From Nonomuraea angiospora (GTDB lineage: Bacteria > Actinomycetota > Actinomycetes > Streptosporangiales > Streptosporangiaceae), in contig NZ_JADBEK010000001.1 of NCBI RefSeq assembly GCF_014873145.1, positions 3,286,001 to 3,350,000 of the forward strand: a stretch of DNA of 64,000 bases, read 5' to 3'. Shown piece after piece: positions 54,718-63,531 of this stretch. The position numbers and the translations under genes are program-made. The notes below the pieces were generated by a model, which had not been told where the DNA came from, searched no databases, and saw only the letters and a list, made by a program, of their open reading frames with translations. Numbering within the stretch: the first letter of the stretch is position 1; each line of letters opens with the position of its first letter.

Positions 54718-55758
54718 GTGAAGAGGCCAACGATCGCCGACATCGCCAGACGGGCCGGCGTGTCCAAGGGAGCCGTCTCCTATGCGCTGAACGGCCAGCC
54801 CGGTGTCTCCGCGGAGACCAGGGCGCGCATCCAGGCGATCGCCCAGGAGATCGGCTGGCGGCCCAACCTGGCCGCGCGCTCGCTCAGCGGCGCCAGGGCC
54901 GACGCCATCGGCCTGGTCCTGTGCCGCCCGGCGCGCTTCCTCGGCGTGGAGCCGTTCTTCATGGAGCTGATCAGCGGCATCGAGGGCGAGCTGGCGGCCA
55001 GCTCGTGCGCGCTGATGCTGCAGGTGGTGGCCGACCACGAGGCCGAGATCGCGGTCTACCGGCGCTGGTGGGGCGAGGGCCGGGTGGACGGCGCGATCCT
55101 GGTCGACCTGCACGCCGACGATCCCCGGGTGCCGGTGGTCGAGCGGCTGGGCATGCCCGCGGTGGTGACCGGGCACCCGTCGGGCGCAGGCTCGCTGCCC
55201 GCGGTGTGGTCGGACGAGGTGGCCGTGCTGCGCGAGGTGATCGAGTATCTCGCGGCGCTCGGCCACCGGCACATCGCCAGGGTGGCCGGGCTGCCGGGGC
55301 TGCTGCACACCAGGATCAGGGACGAGGCGTTCGCGGAGCTCTGCGCCGAGTCGGGGGTGGGCGAGCACCCGGTCGTCCACACCGACTACACGGGCGAGCA
55401 GGGCGCCCGCGCGACCAGGCGGCTGCTCAGCTCCCGGGCCAGGCCCACCGCGATCGTCTACGACAACGACATCATGGCGGTGGCCGGGCTGTCGGTCGCC
55501 CAGGAGATGCGCCTGGACGTCCCCTCCGAGCTGTCGATCGTGGGCTGGGATGACTCGCCGCTCTCCCAGGTGGTGCGGCCGCCGCTGACCGCGGTGACGC
55601 GCGACATCCCCGCCTGCGGCGCGCACGCCGCCCAGACCCTGCTCCGGCTGATCGACAGCGGGGAGACGGGGAGCCTGGAGGGGCCGCCGGCGCGCCTGCT
55701 GCCCCGGGGCAGCACCGCCCCCGCGGGCCGTGACCGAACCGTTTCACGGGCGATGTAG
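54718..55758 (+). CDS. LacI-family regulator of the mannan island (first copy)
   Basis: A 346-residue LacI-family protein starting at a GTG with AGAGGAG upstream. The HTH and hinge read KRPTIADIARRAGVSKGAVS followed by YALNGQPGVSAETR. The effector domain contains LGVEPFFMELISGIEGELAA and PTAIVYDNDIMAVAGLSVAQ. It is closely similar along its whole length to the regulator at 62248-63294, so the two arose by duplication. They flank an SBP-permease-permease operon and a GH2 mannosidase and probably bind similar CTNAACCCGTTTAAG-like sites. Confidence 0.92.
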   Translation: MKRPTIADIARRAGVSKGAVSYALNGQPGVSAETRARIQAIAQEIGWRPNLAARSLSGARADAIGLVLCRPARFLGVEPFFMELISGIEGELAASSCALMLQVVADHEAEIAVYRRWWGEGRVDGAILVDLHADDPRVPVVERLGMPAVVTGHPSGAGSLPAVWSDEVAVLREVIEYLAALGHRHIARVAGLPGLLHTRIRDEAFAELCAESGVGEHPVVHTDYTGEQGARATRRLLSSRARPTAIVYDNDIMAVAGLSVAQEMRLDVPSELSIVGWDDSPLSQVVRPPLTAVTRDIPACGAHAAQTLLRLIDSGETGSLEGPPARLLPRGSTAPAGRDRTVSRAM

Positions 55759-55812
55759 CCACAGGTCAGCGGCTCCATAAGGGGAAACATTTCAGCAATC
55801 TCCAAGGCTGGC

Positions 55813-55834
55813 TATTGTAACTTACCCGTTTAAG
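55813..55834 (+). promoter_or_regulatory. -10 box and LacI-type operator of the SBP operon
   Basis: TATTGT (55813-55818) is followed after two bases by CTTACCCGTTTAAG (55821-55834), a palindrome except for central pairs. The site would cover the transcription start, about 120 bases before the SBP gene. The -35 box is not clear. A further related half, GAACCGTTTC, is at 55736-55745. Confidence 0.5.
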
Positions 55835-55952
55835 TGGTGAGATCCCTACACCATTGAATTTGGGCGCCAGTCGTGGGGATGCCCTCGCACATCCGCACGC
55901 CCTTTCGCACGGGAGTCCCGGCGCCCATCCGACCGATAGATCGGACAGCCCC

Positions 55953-57209
55953 ATGCGACGAACGATGGCAGCGTGCAGCGCGGTCCTGCTGACGGTCCTG
56001 AGCGCGGCCTGCGCCACGAGTGGCCAGACGGAGACCAAACAGGCAGACCAGAACGCCCCCGCGACCCTGTCCTTCTGGTCCACGGGCGGAGATGACGAGA
56101 CCGCGACCTTCCAGAAGGCGGCCGACCTCTACCACCAGAAGCATCCGAACGTGACGGTCAAGGTGCAGACCCTGTCGTGGAGCGACGCGTACGCCAAGTT
56201 GCTGGCGGCGGCCACCAGTCGCAACGGGCCCGACATCATCTCCGGCGGCATGACCTGGACCATCCAGTTCGGCACCAGGGGCGCCATGGTGGACCTGCGC
56301 AAGTACGGCGCCGACTCGCTCAAGGCGCAGGCGCTGCCCGCCCAGTGGGAGTCGGCCATCTCCCCCGACGGCTCGGTGTACGGCGTGCCGCTGGACATGT
56401 CGACCCTGGCCCTCTACTACCGCACGGACCTGCTGGAGAAGGCCAAGGTCGAGCCGCCCAAGACCTGGGAGGAGCTGACCGCGGCCATCGACAAGCTCAA
56501 GGCGGCCGGCGTGAAGAAGCCCTACAGCCAGGACTGGGGCAACCTGGACTGGATCGGCTACTTCAACTACCTCTACCAGGCGGGCGGCTCGTTCTACACC
56601 GCCGACTGCAAGCCCTCGCTCAACACCCCGCAGGCCGAGCAGGCGCTGACGTACTGGGCCGACCTCTACAAGAAGCACGGCGCGCCGACCGCCACCGTGG
56701 AGGGCTCCGACGCGCTGGACACCGGCACCGCGATGGTGGTGGCTGGCAACTGGATCGCCAAGGGCATCGACGTCAACAAGCCGAAGCTGAAGGGCAAGTG
56801 GGCGATGTCCACGATCCCCGCGGGGCCCGCCGGGCCGACCGCGTTCATCGGCGGCCGGGCGATCGGCGTGACCTCCTTCAGCAAGTACGTCGAGACGGGC
56901 GCGGACTTCGTCAAGTTCATGTACAGCGACGAGGCCATCGCCGCGATCTCGGACGAGGCGAAGAAGCGGAACATCTCCTACATCTCGCCGCGGGCCGACA
57001 AGATCGTGAACGGCTCGGTGTTCGCGCCCGAGCAGGCCCAGGTGTTCGAGGCGTCGATCAAGACGGGCAAGGCCGCGCCGGGCTGCCCGGGCTGGGACGA
57101 GAGCGCGCCGGACGTGACCAAGCAGCTCCAGTCGGTCATCCTCGGCAAGTCGGATGCCAAGACCGCGCTGGCGGAGGCCGCCAAGGTCATGGAGCGCAAC
57201 GCCGGTTAG
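55953..57209 (+). CDS. Extracellular sugar-binding lipoprotein (mannan island)
   Basis: A 418-residue CUT1-type SBP. The lipoprotein signal is RRTMAACSAVLLTVLSAACA, with the acceptor Cys in SAAC. The mature part has ATLSFWSTGGDDETATFQKA and DIISGGMTWTIQFGTRGAMV. GVPLDMSTLALYYRTDLLEK is the usual hinge region. ATG 55953 fits the signal peptide; the frame is open about 100 bases upstream without signal character. It captures an oligosaccharide, presumably mannan-derived because the mannosidase gene is close. A stem-loop follows its stop. Confidence 0.92.
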   Translation: MRRTMAACSAVLLTVLSAACATSGQTETKQADQNAPATLSFWSTGGDDETATFQKAADLYHQKHPNVTVKVQTLSWSDAYAKLLAAATSRNGPDIISGGMTWTIQFGTRGAMVDLRKYGADSLKAQALPAQWESAISPDGSVYGVPLDMSTLALYYRTDLLEKAKVEPPKTWEELTAAIDKLKAAGVKKPYSQDWGNLDWIGYFNYLYQAGGSFYTADCKPSLNTPQAEQALTYWADLYKKHGAPTATVEGSDALDTGTAMVVAGNWIAKGIDVNKPKLKGKWAMSTIPAGPAGPTAFIGGRAIGVTSFSKYVETGADFVKFMYSDEAIAAISDEAKKRNISYISPRADKIVNGSVFAPEQAQVFEASIKTGKAAPGCPGWDESAPDVTKQLQSVILGKSDAKTALAEAAKVMERNAG

Positions 57210-57215
57210 CCGCTC

Positions 57216-57243
57216 GCCGGGACCGGCGCGGCCCGGTCCCGGC
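57216..57243 (+). promoter_or_regulatory. Intra-operon stem-loop between SBP and permease genes
   Basis: Perfect 11-bp arms GCCGGGACCGG (57216-57226) and CCGGTCCCGGC (57233-57243) with a 6-base loop. It occupies the same position as the stem-loop at 38961-38993 in the other importer operon and likely sets SBP expression above permease expression. Confidence 0.7.
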
Positions 57244-57277
57244 CCCGATGATCCAGGAGTCTGACCCAGGAGTCGAC

Positions 57278-58189
57278 ATGGCCTCCCCCATCCCCCTGCG
57301 CAGCAGGCTGCGCCGCTACGGCACTTCGTACGCGATGCTGCTGCCCTTCCTCGCGCTGTTCGCGGGCTTTCTGATCTGGCCGCTGGCCAACTCCCTCTAT
57401 CTGAGCTTCACGAAGTTCGACGGGATCAACCCCGCCGCGTTCACCGGCCTGGAGAACTTCCAGCAGTTGGCCTCGGACGCCAGGTTCCGCCACGCGCTGG
57501 GCAACACGGCCCTGTACGTGGTGGCCTCGGTCGTGCTCGGCACGCTGCTGTCGCTGGGCCTCGCCCTGGCCTTCAACGGCACCGGCTGGCTGCACCGGAT
57601 CATGCGCACGGTGTTCTTCCTGCCGTCGGTGACCTCCTCCATCGCGCTCATGCTGATGTGGAAGTGGGTCCTCTACCCCAGCGACGTGGGCCTGGCCAAC
57701 ACCATCGTGGGCTGGTTCGGCGGCAAGGCGGTCGCCTGGCTGGCCACGCCGGGGCTGACGATTCCCATCCTGGTGGTGATGTCGGTGTGGGGCGGCATGG
57801 GCTACGGCATGGTGCTGTACGTGGCCGGGCTGGGCTCGATCCCCGAGGAGTACTACGAGGCAGCCAAGATCGACGGCGCCTCGACCTGGCACCGCTTCCG
57901 CCACATCACGCTGCCGCTGCTGCGCCCCGTCACCACGTACGTGGTGGTGACCGGCCTGATCGGCGCCTTCCAGGTGTTCGAGGCCGTCTACATCGTCTTC
58001 TCGACGGGCGCCAACACCATCGGCGGCGTGCTCGACTCGGGCCTGATGATCGTCCCCTACCTCTACGACCAGGGATTCACCCACTTCAGGCTGGGCTACG
58101 CCTCGGCGATCGCCTGGGTGCTCTTCCTGATCATCTTCGTGCTGAGCCTCGTCAACCTGCGCGTGGGCCGCGCCATGAAGGAGCTGTGA
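57278..58189 (+). CDS. Carbohydrate ABC importer permease, MalF type (mannan island)
   Basis: A 303-residue six-TM permease. The first TM region is SYAMLLPFLALFAGFLIWPL, and the EAA loop is EEYYEAAKIDGASTWHRFRH. AGGAG lies six bases before the ATG; an upstream ATG at 57248 would add ten residues. Its stop overlaps the next start (TGATG). It forms the importer channel together with that permease. No ATPase gene is present. Confidence 0.92.
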   Translation: MASPIPLRSRLRRYGTSYAMLLPFLALFAGFLIWPLANSLYLSFTKFDGINPAAFTGLENFQQLASDARFRHALGNTALYVVASVVLGTLLSLGLALAFNGTGWLHRIMRTVFFLPSVTSSIALMLMWKWVLYPSDVGLANTIVGWFGGKAVAWLATPGLTIPILVVMSVWGGMGYGMVLYVAGLGSIPEEYYEAAKIDGASTWHRFRHITLPLLRPVTTYVVVTGLIGAFQVFEAVYIVFSTGANTIGGVLDSGLMIVPYLYDQGFTHFRLGYASAIAWVLFLIIFVLSLVNLRVGRAMKEL

Positions 58190-59148
58190 TGGCCGTCGCC
58201 CCGATGGACACGATCGCCCCCGCGCCGCAGCCGTCCCGGCACGCGTCCCCGGCGGGCGGCAACCGGCGCGCGAAGATCAACGGGCATCTGCTGCGCCTGC
58301 CGTTCTACCTGCTGGCGCTGACGATGATCGCGCCGTTCTACTGGCTGCTCATCACGGTGTTCAAGCCGCCGAGGGAGCTGGCCAGGACGCCTCCGTCGTT
58401 CGTGCCGCAGAGCCCCACGGTCGCCAACTTCTACGACACGGAGTGGACCCCCAAGGGGATCAACCCCGGCCACCTGGCGGGCATCTTCCAGCGCTACCAG
58501 GTGGATCTCGGGTTCTGGCGGTTCATGCTCAACAGCCTCGTCATCACCACCGCCATCACCGTCGGGTCGCTGCTGATCTGCTCGCTGGCCGCGTACGTGA
58601 TCTCCAAGCACGACATCAAGGGCCGGCGGACGATCTTCCTGCTGATCATCGCCTCGATGATGGTGCCCTGGCAGACGACGCTGATCCCCAACTACGTGAT
58701 CATGCGGAACCTGGGCTGGCTGGACAGCTACGCCGCCTACATCGTGCCGGCGCTGGCCAAGGCGTTCGTGCTGTTCTTCCTGGTGCAGTTCCTGCAGTCG
58801 CTGCCGAACGAGCTGATCCAGGCGGCCAGGGTGGACGGCGCCGGGGAGTGGCGGATCTGGTGGAAGATCGTGCTGCCGCTGCTGCGGCCGGCGCTCGCCG
58901 CGATGTCGATCTTCATCGTGCTCGCGGAGTGGAACAACTTCCTCTGGCCGCTCATCATCGTCCAGAGCGACGAGATGGCGAACATACCCGTCGCGCTGGC
59001 CAGGCTCAACTCCTACTACGTGGGACCCGATCACCAGGGCGCGATCATGGCGGGCGGGCTGCTCGCGTCGGTCCCGACGATCACCTTCTTCGTGATCTTC
59101 CAGAAGTACTTCACCCGCGGCATCGCCCTCAGCGGCCTCAAGGGCTGA
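58189..59148 (+). CDS. Carbohydrate ABC importer permease, MalG type (mannan island)
   Basis: A 319-residue six-TM permease with a Pro/Ala-rich N-terminal tail of about 35 residues. The TM core has LPFYLLALTMIAPFYWLLIT, the EAA loop is NELIQAARVDGAGEWRIWWK and the C-terminus QKYFTRGIALSGLKG is standard. An extra loop, YDTEWTPKGINPGHLAGIFQ, stands between TM1 and TM2. Start and stop are coupled to the partner gene. It ends the operon; a decayed IS element follows. Confidence 0.92.
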   Translation: MAVAPMDTIAPAPQPSRHASPAGGNRRAKINGHLLRLPFYLLALTMIAPFYWLLITVFKPPRELARTPPSFVPQSPTVANFYDTEWTPKGINPGHLAGIFQRYQVDLGFWRFMLNSLVITTAITVGSLLICSLAAYVISKHDIKGRRTIFLLIIASMMVPWQTTLIPNYVIMRNLGWLDSYAAYIVPALAKAFVLFFLVQFLQSLPNELIQAARVDGAGEWRIWWKIVLPLLRPALAAMSIFIVLAEWNNFLWPLIIVQSDEMANIPVALARLNSYYVGPDHQGAIMAGGLLASVPTITFFVIFQKYFTRGIALSGLKG

Positions 59149-59154
59149 CCGTTC

Positions 59155-59500
59155 CTAGGCAATATCTCCGGCGTCAGCCGGATCGCCATGACCTGGACCC
59201 GATCTAGGTCCGGGTGCACCCCGAACGGTCTTGGGTGCGGGGGGCTGCGCGAGTTGGCCGCCTGGGCCCCGGCAGGTCTTGCCGCCCTCGTGGGACGTGC
59301 CTACGGTCCTGGGCGGGCGCGTGGCCCCTTGCACTTTCGGAAGCGATACGGCCTGGCCGGTAGCTCTCCGCACCGCCATCCTCTGGTGGCGGACGGTCAC
59401 ACCTGGCCGACGCCGTATCGCATGCCCGAAAGCGCGTCGTGCGATCGCCACCGCAGCAGCATGATGCCGGGTGGCAGTGCTCTGCTAGCCCCTTCCCTGC
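59155..59500 (-). pseudogene. TnpB C-terminal remnant of a second decayed element
   Basis: The minus strand encodes AIARRAFGHAIRRRPGVTVR and a Gly/Pro/Arg-rich tail (PKVQGATRPPRTVGTSHEGG). To my recollection this resembles the C-terminal tail of actinobacterial TnpB proteins after the zinc ribbon. No RuvC or zinc-ribbon motif is left. Together with IS end copy C at 59633 it marks an internally deleted element. The 610-base gap from 59149 to 59758 holds nothing else I can support. Confidence 0.45.
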
Positions 59501-59632
59501 CCTCACACTCCCGCCCGCCCCGTCACCCTTTCGCGAAGTTGCCCGCCGCACCAGGAGCACTCAAGATCAGCACGTCCAGACCAGCAGCGAGCCGGTACGT
59601 GCAGGGCTTGCCCCTCGCCGGATAATCGCTCT

Positions 59633-59689
59633 GAGTGATCGATAGGCTACCGAAACTCGCCGCTGCCGGGTAGAACATGTGAGCGATAC
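59633..59689 (-). repeat. Shared IS end, copy C
   Basis: The third 57-base copy; it finishes GGGTAGAACATGTGAGCGATAC (plus strand) and starts GAGTGATCGATAGGCTACC, almost the same as copy B. It lies 70 bases from the stop of the mannosidase gene. Confidence 0.65.
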
Positions 59690-59758
59690 CTGGAGCAGGG
59701 CGGCGCCTAAAGAGACCGGATTTCGATGACCCCGCCGGGGCTTCCAACCCATGACGTC

Positions 59759-62206
59759 TCATCGAACCACCACATCGTTGACACACCGCAGCACCGGCGC
59801 GCGGATCAGGGCCCGCTCGTCCAGGCCCGCAGTGTCGATCAGGAACTCGGCCCGCTCGCCCGGCAGCAGCGTGACGAGCTGGTCGTCGGCCTGGGCGGCC
59901 GGGTCCAGCCGGTCGGGGAAGACGGCCAGGTCGCGCAGGAGGGTGCGCGCGGTGACCGCCAGCCGGAGCCCGCCGGGGGTGGCCTCGGCCACGGTGTCGT
60001 AGCGCGGCTCGGGCAGGCGCAGGTCCCGGTCGGGCGCGAAGAACCACAGCGCCCGCCCCACCGCCAGGTCACCGCCGTCCGGCTCGGTGATCGCGGCGAT
60101 CGGCCCGGTCTGCTCGCCCGAGTCGGTGATCGCGGCGGTGATCAGCTCGCTCGCCGGGTCTCCCGGCTCGGCGACGGGCGCGGCCAGCGGCAGGGTGACG
60201 ACCGCCCGCGGCGGCACGTCCAGCGCGAGGTCCTGCGCCGCGAGCGCGCTGCCGTCGAAGCCGTGCCGTACGGCCCGCGCCGACGCCCGCCACGGCCGCG
60301 CGCTGTCGTTGACGGCGACCAGCGCCAGCCCGCCGTCGCGCGGCTGCACGGTCAGCAGCCGGTCGGCGTACGCCCTGCGCAGCGCGTGGAACAGCGGCTT
60401 GCGCCGCCCGTCCCCGTCCACGGCCGACCAGGACGTGACCGGCCAGCAGTCGTTGAGCTGCCAGACCACGCTGCCCGCGCAGTGCGGCCACAGGGCCCTG
60501 AAGTGCTCCACCCCGAGCTGGATGGCCCGCGCCTGGTTGACCTGGGTGAGGTAGTGCCAGTCGTCGAAGGTCCCGGGGACCGGGAAGTGCGGCTTGAGCC
60601 CGACGGCCAGCTTGAGGTTGCCGTCGACGGCCTTCTGGTGGTGCAGCAGGCCCCGGGAGTCGGGCAGCAGCGGCTCGTCGCTGATCGCCCGGCGGATCGT
60701 GGCGTACGCGGCTGGCCCCTGGAAGCCGAACTCGGCGGCCATGCGCGGCCGGTAGTCGCGGTAGACGGTGTAGTCGCGCTCGTTCCACACGTCCCAGATG
60801 TGCATGGTGCCGCGGGCCGGGTCGTTGGGCGGCAGGTCCATGGAGCCCGAGTAGGGGCTGCCCGGCCAGTACGGGCGGGTCGGGTCCAGCTCGGCCACCA
60901 CGCGCGGCAGCGTCTCCAGGTAGAAGCCGCCTCCCCAGCTGCGCCCCTGGAGCGGCTCCTGCCAGCCCCAGTCGGCGTAGCCCTCGATGTTCTCGTTGTT
61001 GCCGCACCACAGGACCAGGCTCGGGTGCGCGCTCAGCCGGGCGACCTGCTCGCGCGCCTCCGCCTCCACCTCGGCCCCGATCGGGTCCTCCTCGGGGTAG
61101 GCGGCGCAGGCGAACGGGAAGTCCTGCCAGACCATCAGCCCGAGCCGGTCGCACAGGTCGTAGAAGTCCTCGCTCTCGTACAGGCCGCCGCCCCACACGC
61201 GGACGAGGTTGACGTTCGTCTCGCAGGCCTGGGCGAGCCGGGCGGCGTAGCGGTCGCGGCCCACCCTGGTGGGGAAGCAGTCGTCGGGGATCCAGTTCAC
61301 CCCTCTGACGAACACCTCGACCCCGTTGACGGCCAGGGTGAACGCGCCGTCCTCGGTACGCAGGCGCACCTCGCGCAGCCCGATCTCGCGGCGCCACACG
61401 TCCTCGCCGGCGGTCACCTCAAGCTCGTAGAGCGGCTGCTCGCCGTACCCTCGCGGCCACCACAGCTCCGGGTCGGGCACCTCCAGCGTGAGCACGACCT
61501 CGTCACCGTCCTCGGGGATCACGGCGCGGGCCGCCACCCCCTTGATCGCCGCGCTCACCTCGGCGGCGCCCGTCTTCTCCACCCGGACGTGGACGTCCAC
61601 CCGGGCCGTCCCGTCCTCGACGGTCACCAGCGGCCGGACCTCGGCGATCCTGACCCCGCTCCACTCGTGCAGCCCGATCGGCCGCCAGATGCCCGCCGTG
61701 ATCAGCGTCGGGCCCCAGTCCCAGCCGAAGTTGCAGGCCATCTTCCTGATGAAGTTGTAGGGCTGGGTGTAGGCGCCGGGCCGGTGGCCGAGCTCCTCCC
61801 GCAGCCGCTCGGCGTATTCGAGCGCCGACCCGAACGTGACCGTCAGCCGGTTGCTCCCGGTCCGCAGCGCGTGGCGCACGTCGAACCGGTACGAGCGGTG
61901 CATGTTGGCCGACTCGCCCACCCGGACGCCGTTGAGCTCGACCGCCGCCACGGTGTCGAGCCCCTGGCACACGAGGTCGACGTGCTGGTGCCCGGTGCCG
62001 TCCCAGGAGAACTCCGTCTCGTAACGCCACTCGGTGCGCCCGATCCAGGCCAGGTGGGTCTCGTTGTCGTCGAGGTAGGGATCGGGGATCAGCCCCGCCG
62101 CGAGCAGGTCGGTGTGCACGCAACCCGGGACGGTGGCCGGGGCCCGCACGTCGCCGCTCGCGGAGCGGACGGTCCAGGCTTCATGAAGGGGGCGGAACGG
62201 GCTCAT
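59759..62206 (-). CDS. GH2 beta-mannosidase
   Basis: An 815-residue glycoside hydrolase family 2 protein. The N-terminal jelly roll has ATVPGCVHTDLLAAGLIPDP and LAWIGRTEWRYETEFSW, the usual beta-mannosidase opening. NFGWDWGPTLITAGIWRPIG follows. The acid/base is in LVLWCGNNENIEGYADW and the nucleophile in RPRMAAEFGFQGP. C-terminal VVWQLNDCWPVTSWSAVDGD also matches. There is no signal peptide. It removes terminal mannose from imported beta-mannooligosaccharides. ATG 62206 follows GGAGGG; the codon before it is an in-frame TTG. Confidence 0.93.
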   Translation of the reverse strand: MSPFRPLHEAWTVRSASGDVRAPATVPGCVHTDLLAAGLIPDPYLDDNETHLAWIGRTEWRYETEFSWDGTGHQHVDLVCQGLDTVAAVELNGVRVGESANMHRSYRFDVRHALRTGSNRLTVTFGSALEYAERLREELGHRPGAYTQPYNFIRKMACNFGWDWGPTLITAGIWRPIGLHEWSGVRIAEVRPLVTVEDGTARVDVHVRVEKTGAAEVSAAIKGVAARAVIPEDGDEVVLTLEVPDPELWWPRGYGEQPLYELEVTAGEDVWRREIGLREVRLRTEDGAFTLAVNGVEVFVRGVNWIPDDCFPTRVGRDRYAARLAQACETNVNLVRVWGGGLYESEDFYDLCDRLGLMVWQDFPFACAAYPEEDPIGAEVEAEAREQVARLSAHPSLVLWCGNNENIEGYADWGWQEPLQGRSWGGGFYLETLPRVVAELDPTRPYWPGSPYSGSMDLPPNDPARGTMHIWDVWNERDYTVYRDYRPRMAAEFGFQGPAAYATIRRAISDEPLLPDSRGLLHHQKAVDGNLKLAVGLKPHFPVPGTFDDWHYLTQVNQARAIQLGVEHFRALWPHCAGSVVWQLNDCWPVTSWSAVDGDGRRKPLFHALRRAYADRLLTVQPRDGGLALVAVNDSARPWRASARAVRHGFDGSALAAQDLALDVPPRAVVTLPLAAPVAEPGDPASELITAAITDSGEQTGPIAAITEPDGGDLAVGRALWFFAPDRDLRLPEPRYDTVAEATPGGLRLAVTARTLLRDLAVFPDRLDPAAQADDQLVTLLPGERAEFLIDTAGLDERALIRAPVLRCVNDVVVR

Positions 62207-62238
62207 CAACCCTCCGGGCTCGAGCAGCGGGAATTGTC

Positions 62239-62267
62239 ATCGCATCACTAAACCCGTTTAGTTTCAA
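62239..62267 (-). promoter_or_regulatory. Promoter with LacI operator in its spacer (mannosidase)
   Basis: On the minus strand TTGAAA (62262-62267) and a weak TGCGAT (62239-62244) are 17 bases apart. The spacer contains CTAAACGGGTTTAG, a palindrome apart from its central pair (plus strand 62248-62261). The operator overlaps the stop codon of the upstream LacI gene. The design matches the YesL promoter at 41286-41314. Confidence 0.5.
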
Positions 62268-63294
62268 CGTTTCGCTGAACGGGTTCATGTACGGGGGCGG
62301 TGCTGCCCCTGCTGACCATGCGCGGGTTGGCCAGACGCGCGTCGGCCACCTCTCGGCCCCGGACCAGATCGAGCAGGGCGCGGGCGGCGTGGGCGCCGCA
62401 GGCGGCGATGTCCCTGCTGACCGCCGTCAGGTGCGGCCGGGCCAGCAGGCACAGGGCGGAGTCGTCCCAGGCCACGACGGCCAGCTCGCCGGGCACCGAG
62501 ATCCCGGCCTCGCGGGCGGCGGCGGTGCCCGCGACCGCCATCACGTCGTTGTCGTACACGATGGCGGTGGGCCGGTCCGGCCCGCGCAGCAGGTCGAGCG
62601 TGGCCCGCTCGCCGCTCTCGCCGCCGTAGTCGGCGTACACGGTGACGCTCTCGACGCCCAGCCTGGCGGCGGTGGCCCGCATGGCGGCGGTCCTGACGCC
62701 GGTGTGCATCAGCTCCTCGGGGCCCGCGACCCTGGCGATCCTGCGATGCCCCAGCCCGGCCAGGTGCTCGATCACGGCGGCGAGCGCGCCGCCGTCGTCG
62801 ATCCACACGGCCGGCAGCCGCCCGGTCCCGCCGGGGCCGCCGATGACGACGGCGGGCAGCCGCAGCTCCTCCAGCACGGCGATCCTGGCGTCCTGGACCC
62901 GCAGGTCCACGACGAACACTCCGGCGACCCGGTGCTGCGCCCACCATTTCCGGTAGATCGCGATCTCGGCCTCGTGGTCCTCGGTCATCTGCAGCAGCAG
63001 CCCCACGGACGCGGCCGACAGCGTGGCCTCGATGCCGGAGATCAGCTGCATGAAGAACGGCTCCAGCCCGAGCGTGCGCGCCGGTCGGTCCACGACCAGG
63101 CCCAGCACGTCGGGCCGGCCGTCGAACAGGGCCCGCGCCAGGCTGTTGGGCTGCCAGCCCAGCTCGGCGGCGATGGCCTGGATGCGGCGGCGCGTCTCGC
63201 TGGAGACGCCGGGACGGCCGTTGAGCGCGAACGACACGGCCCCCTTCGAGACGCCGGCCCTGCGCGCGATGTCGTCGATCGTGGGTCGCTTCAT
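62248..63294 (-). CDS. LacI-family regulator of the mannan island (second copy)
   Basis: A 348-residue LacI-family protein. The HTH and hinge are MKRPTIDDIARRAGVSKGAV then SFALNGRPGVSSETRRRIQA. The effector part has LGLEPFFMQLISGIEATLSA and PTAIVYDNDVMAVAGTAAAR. It is a paralogue of the regulator at 54718-55758, alike also in the effector pocket, so both may sense related sugars. Its stop overlaps the mannosidase operator. A palindrome-like TTACCGGTTCA lies at 63311-63321, 17 bases before the start, and may mediate autoregulation. Confidence 0.92.
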   Translation of the reverse strand: MKRPTIDDIARRAGVSKGAVSFALNGRPGVSSETRRRIQAIAAELGWQPNSLARALFDGRPDVLGLVVDRPARTLGLEPFFMQLISGIEATLSAASVGLLLQMTEDHEAEIAIYRKWWAQHRVAGVFVVDLRVQDARIAVLEELRLPAVVIGGPGGTGRLPAVWIDDGGALAAVIEHLAGLGHRRIARVAGPEELMHTGVRTAAMRATAARLGVESVTVYADYGGESGERATLDLLRGPDRPTAIVYDNDVMAVAGTAAAREAGISVPGELAVVAWDDSALCLLARPHLTAVSRDIAACGAHAARALLDLVRGREVADARLANPRMVSRGSTAPVHEPVQRNVETKRV

Positions 63295-63410
63295 CGGCCG
63301 CCCCCTGGATTTACCGGTTCATATATCGCCCAGCGCGACTCTACGGCAAATGACACCGCCCGCCGCACCCCTTGCGGGGTCCGGCGGGCGGATGGGAGAT
63401 GAAGCGGCGG

Positions 63411-63531
63411 GTCAGCGCTCGAAGCGATTTCCCATGTGGCGGCGGGTCAGCGCTTCGAGCGGCGGCCCGAGTTGCGGTGGGTCAGCGCTCGAAGCGGCGA
63501 CCCGGGCTACGACGGGTCAGCGCTCGAAGCG
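63411..63531. repeat. 35-bp tandem repeat array at the 3' end of the RG-rich gene
   Basis: GTCAGCGCTCGAAGCG (second copy GTCAGCGCTTCGAGCG) occurs at 63411, 63446, 63481 and 63516, exactly 35 bases apart. The last copy contains the final codons and stop of the gene at 63517-64000; the other three lie beyond the stop. The units are imperfect between the cores. Confidence 0.75.
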
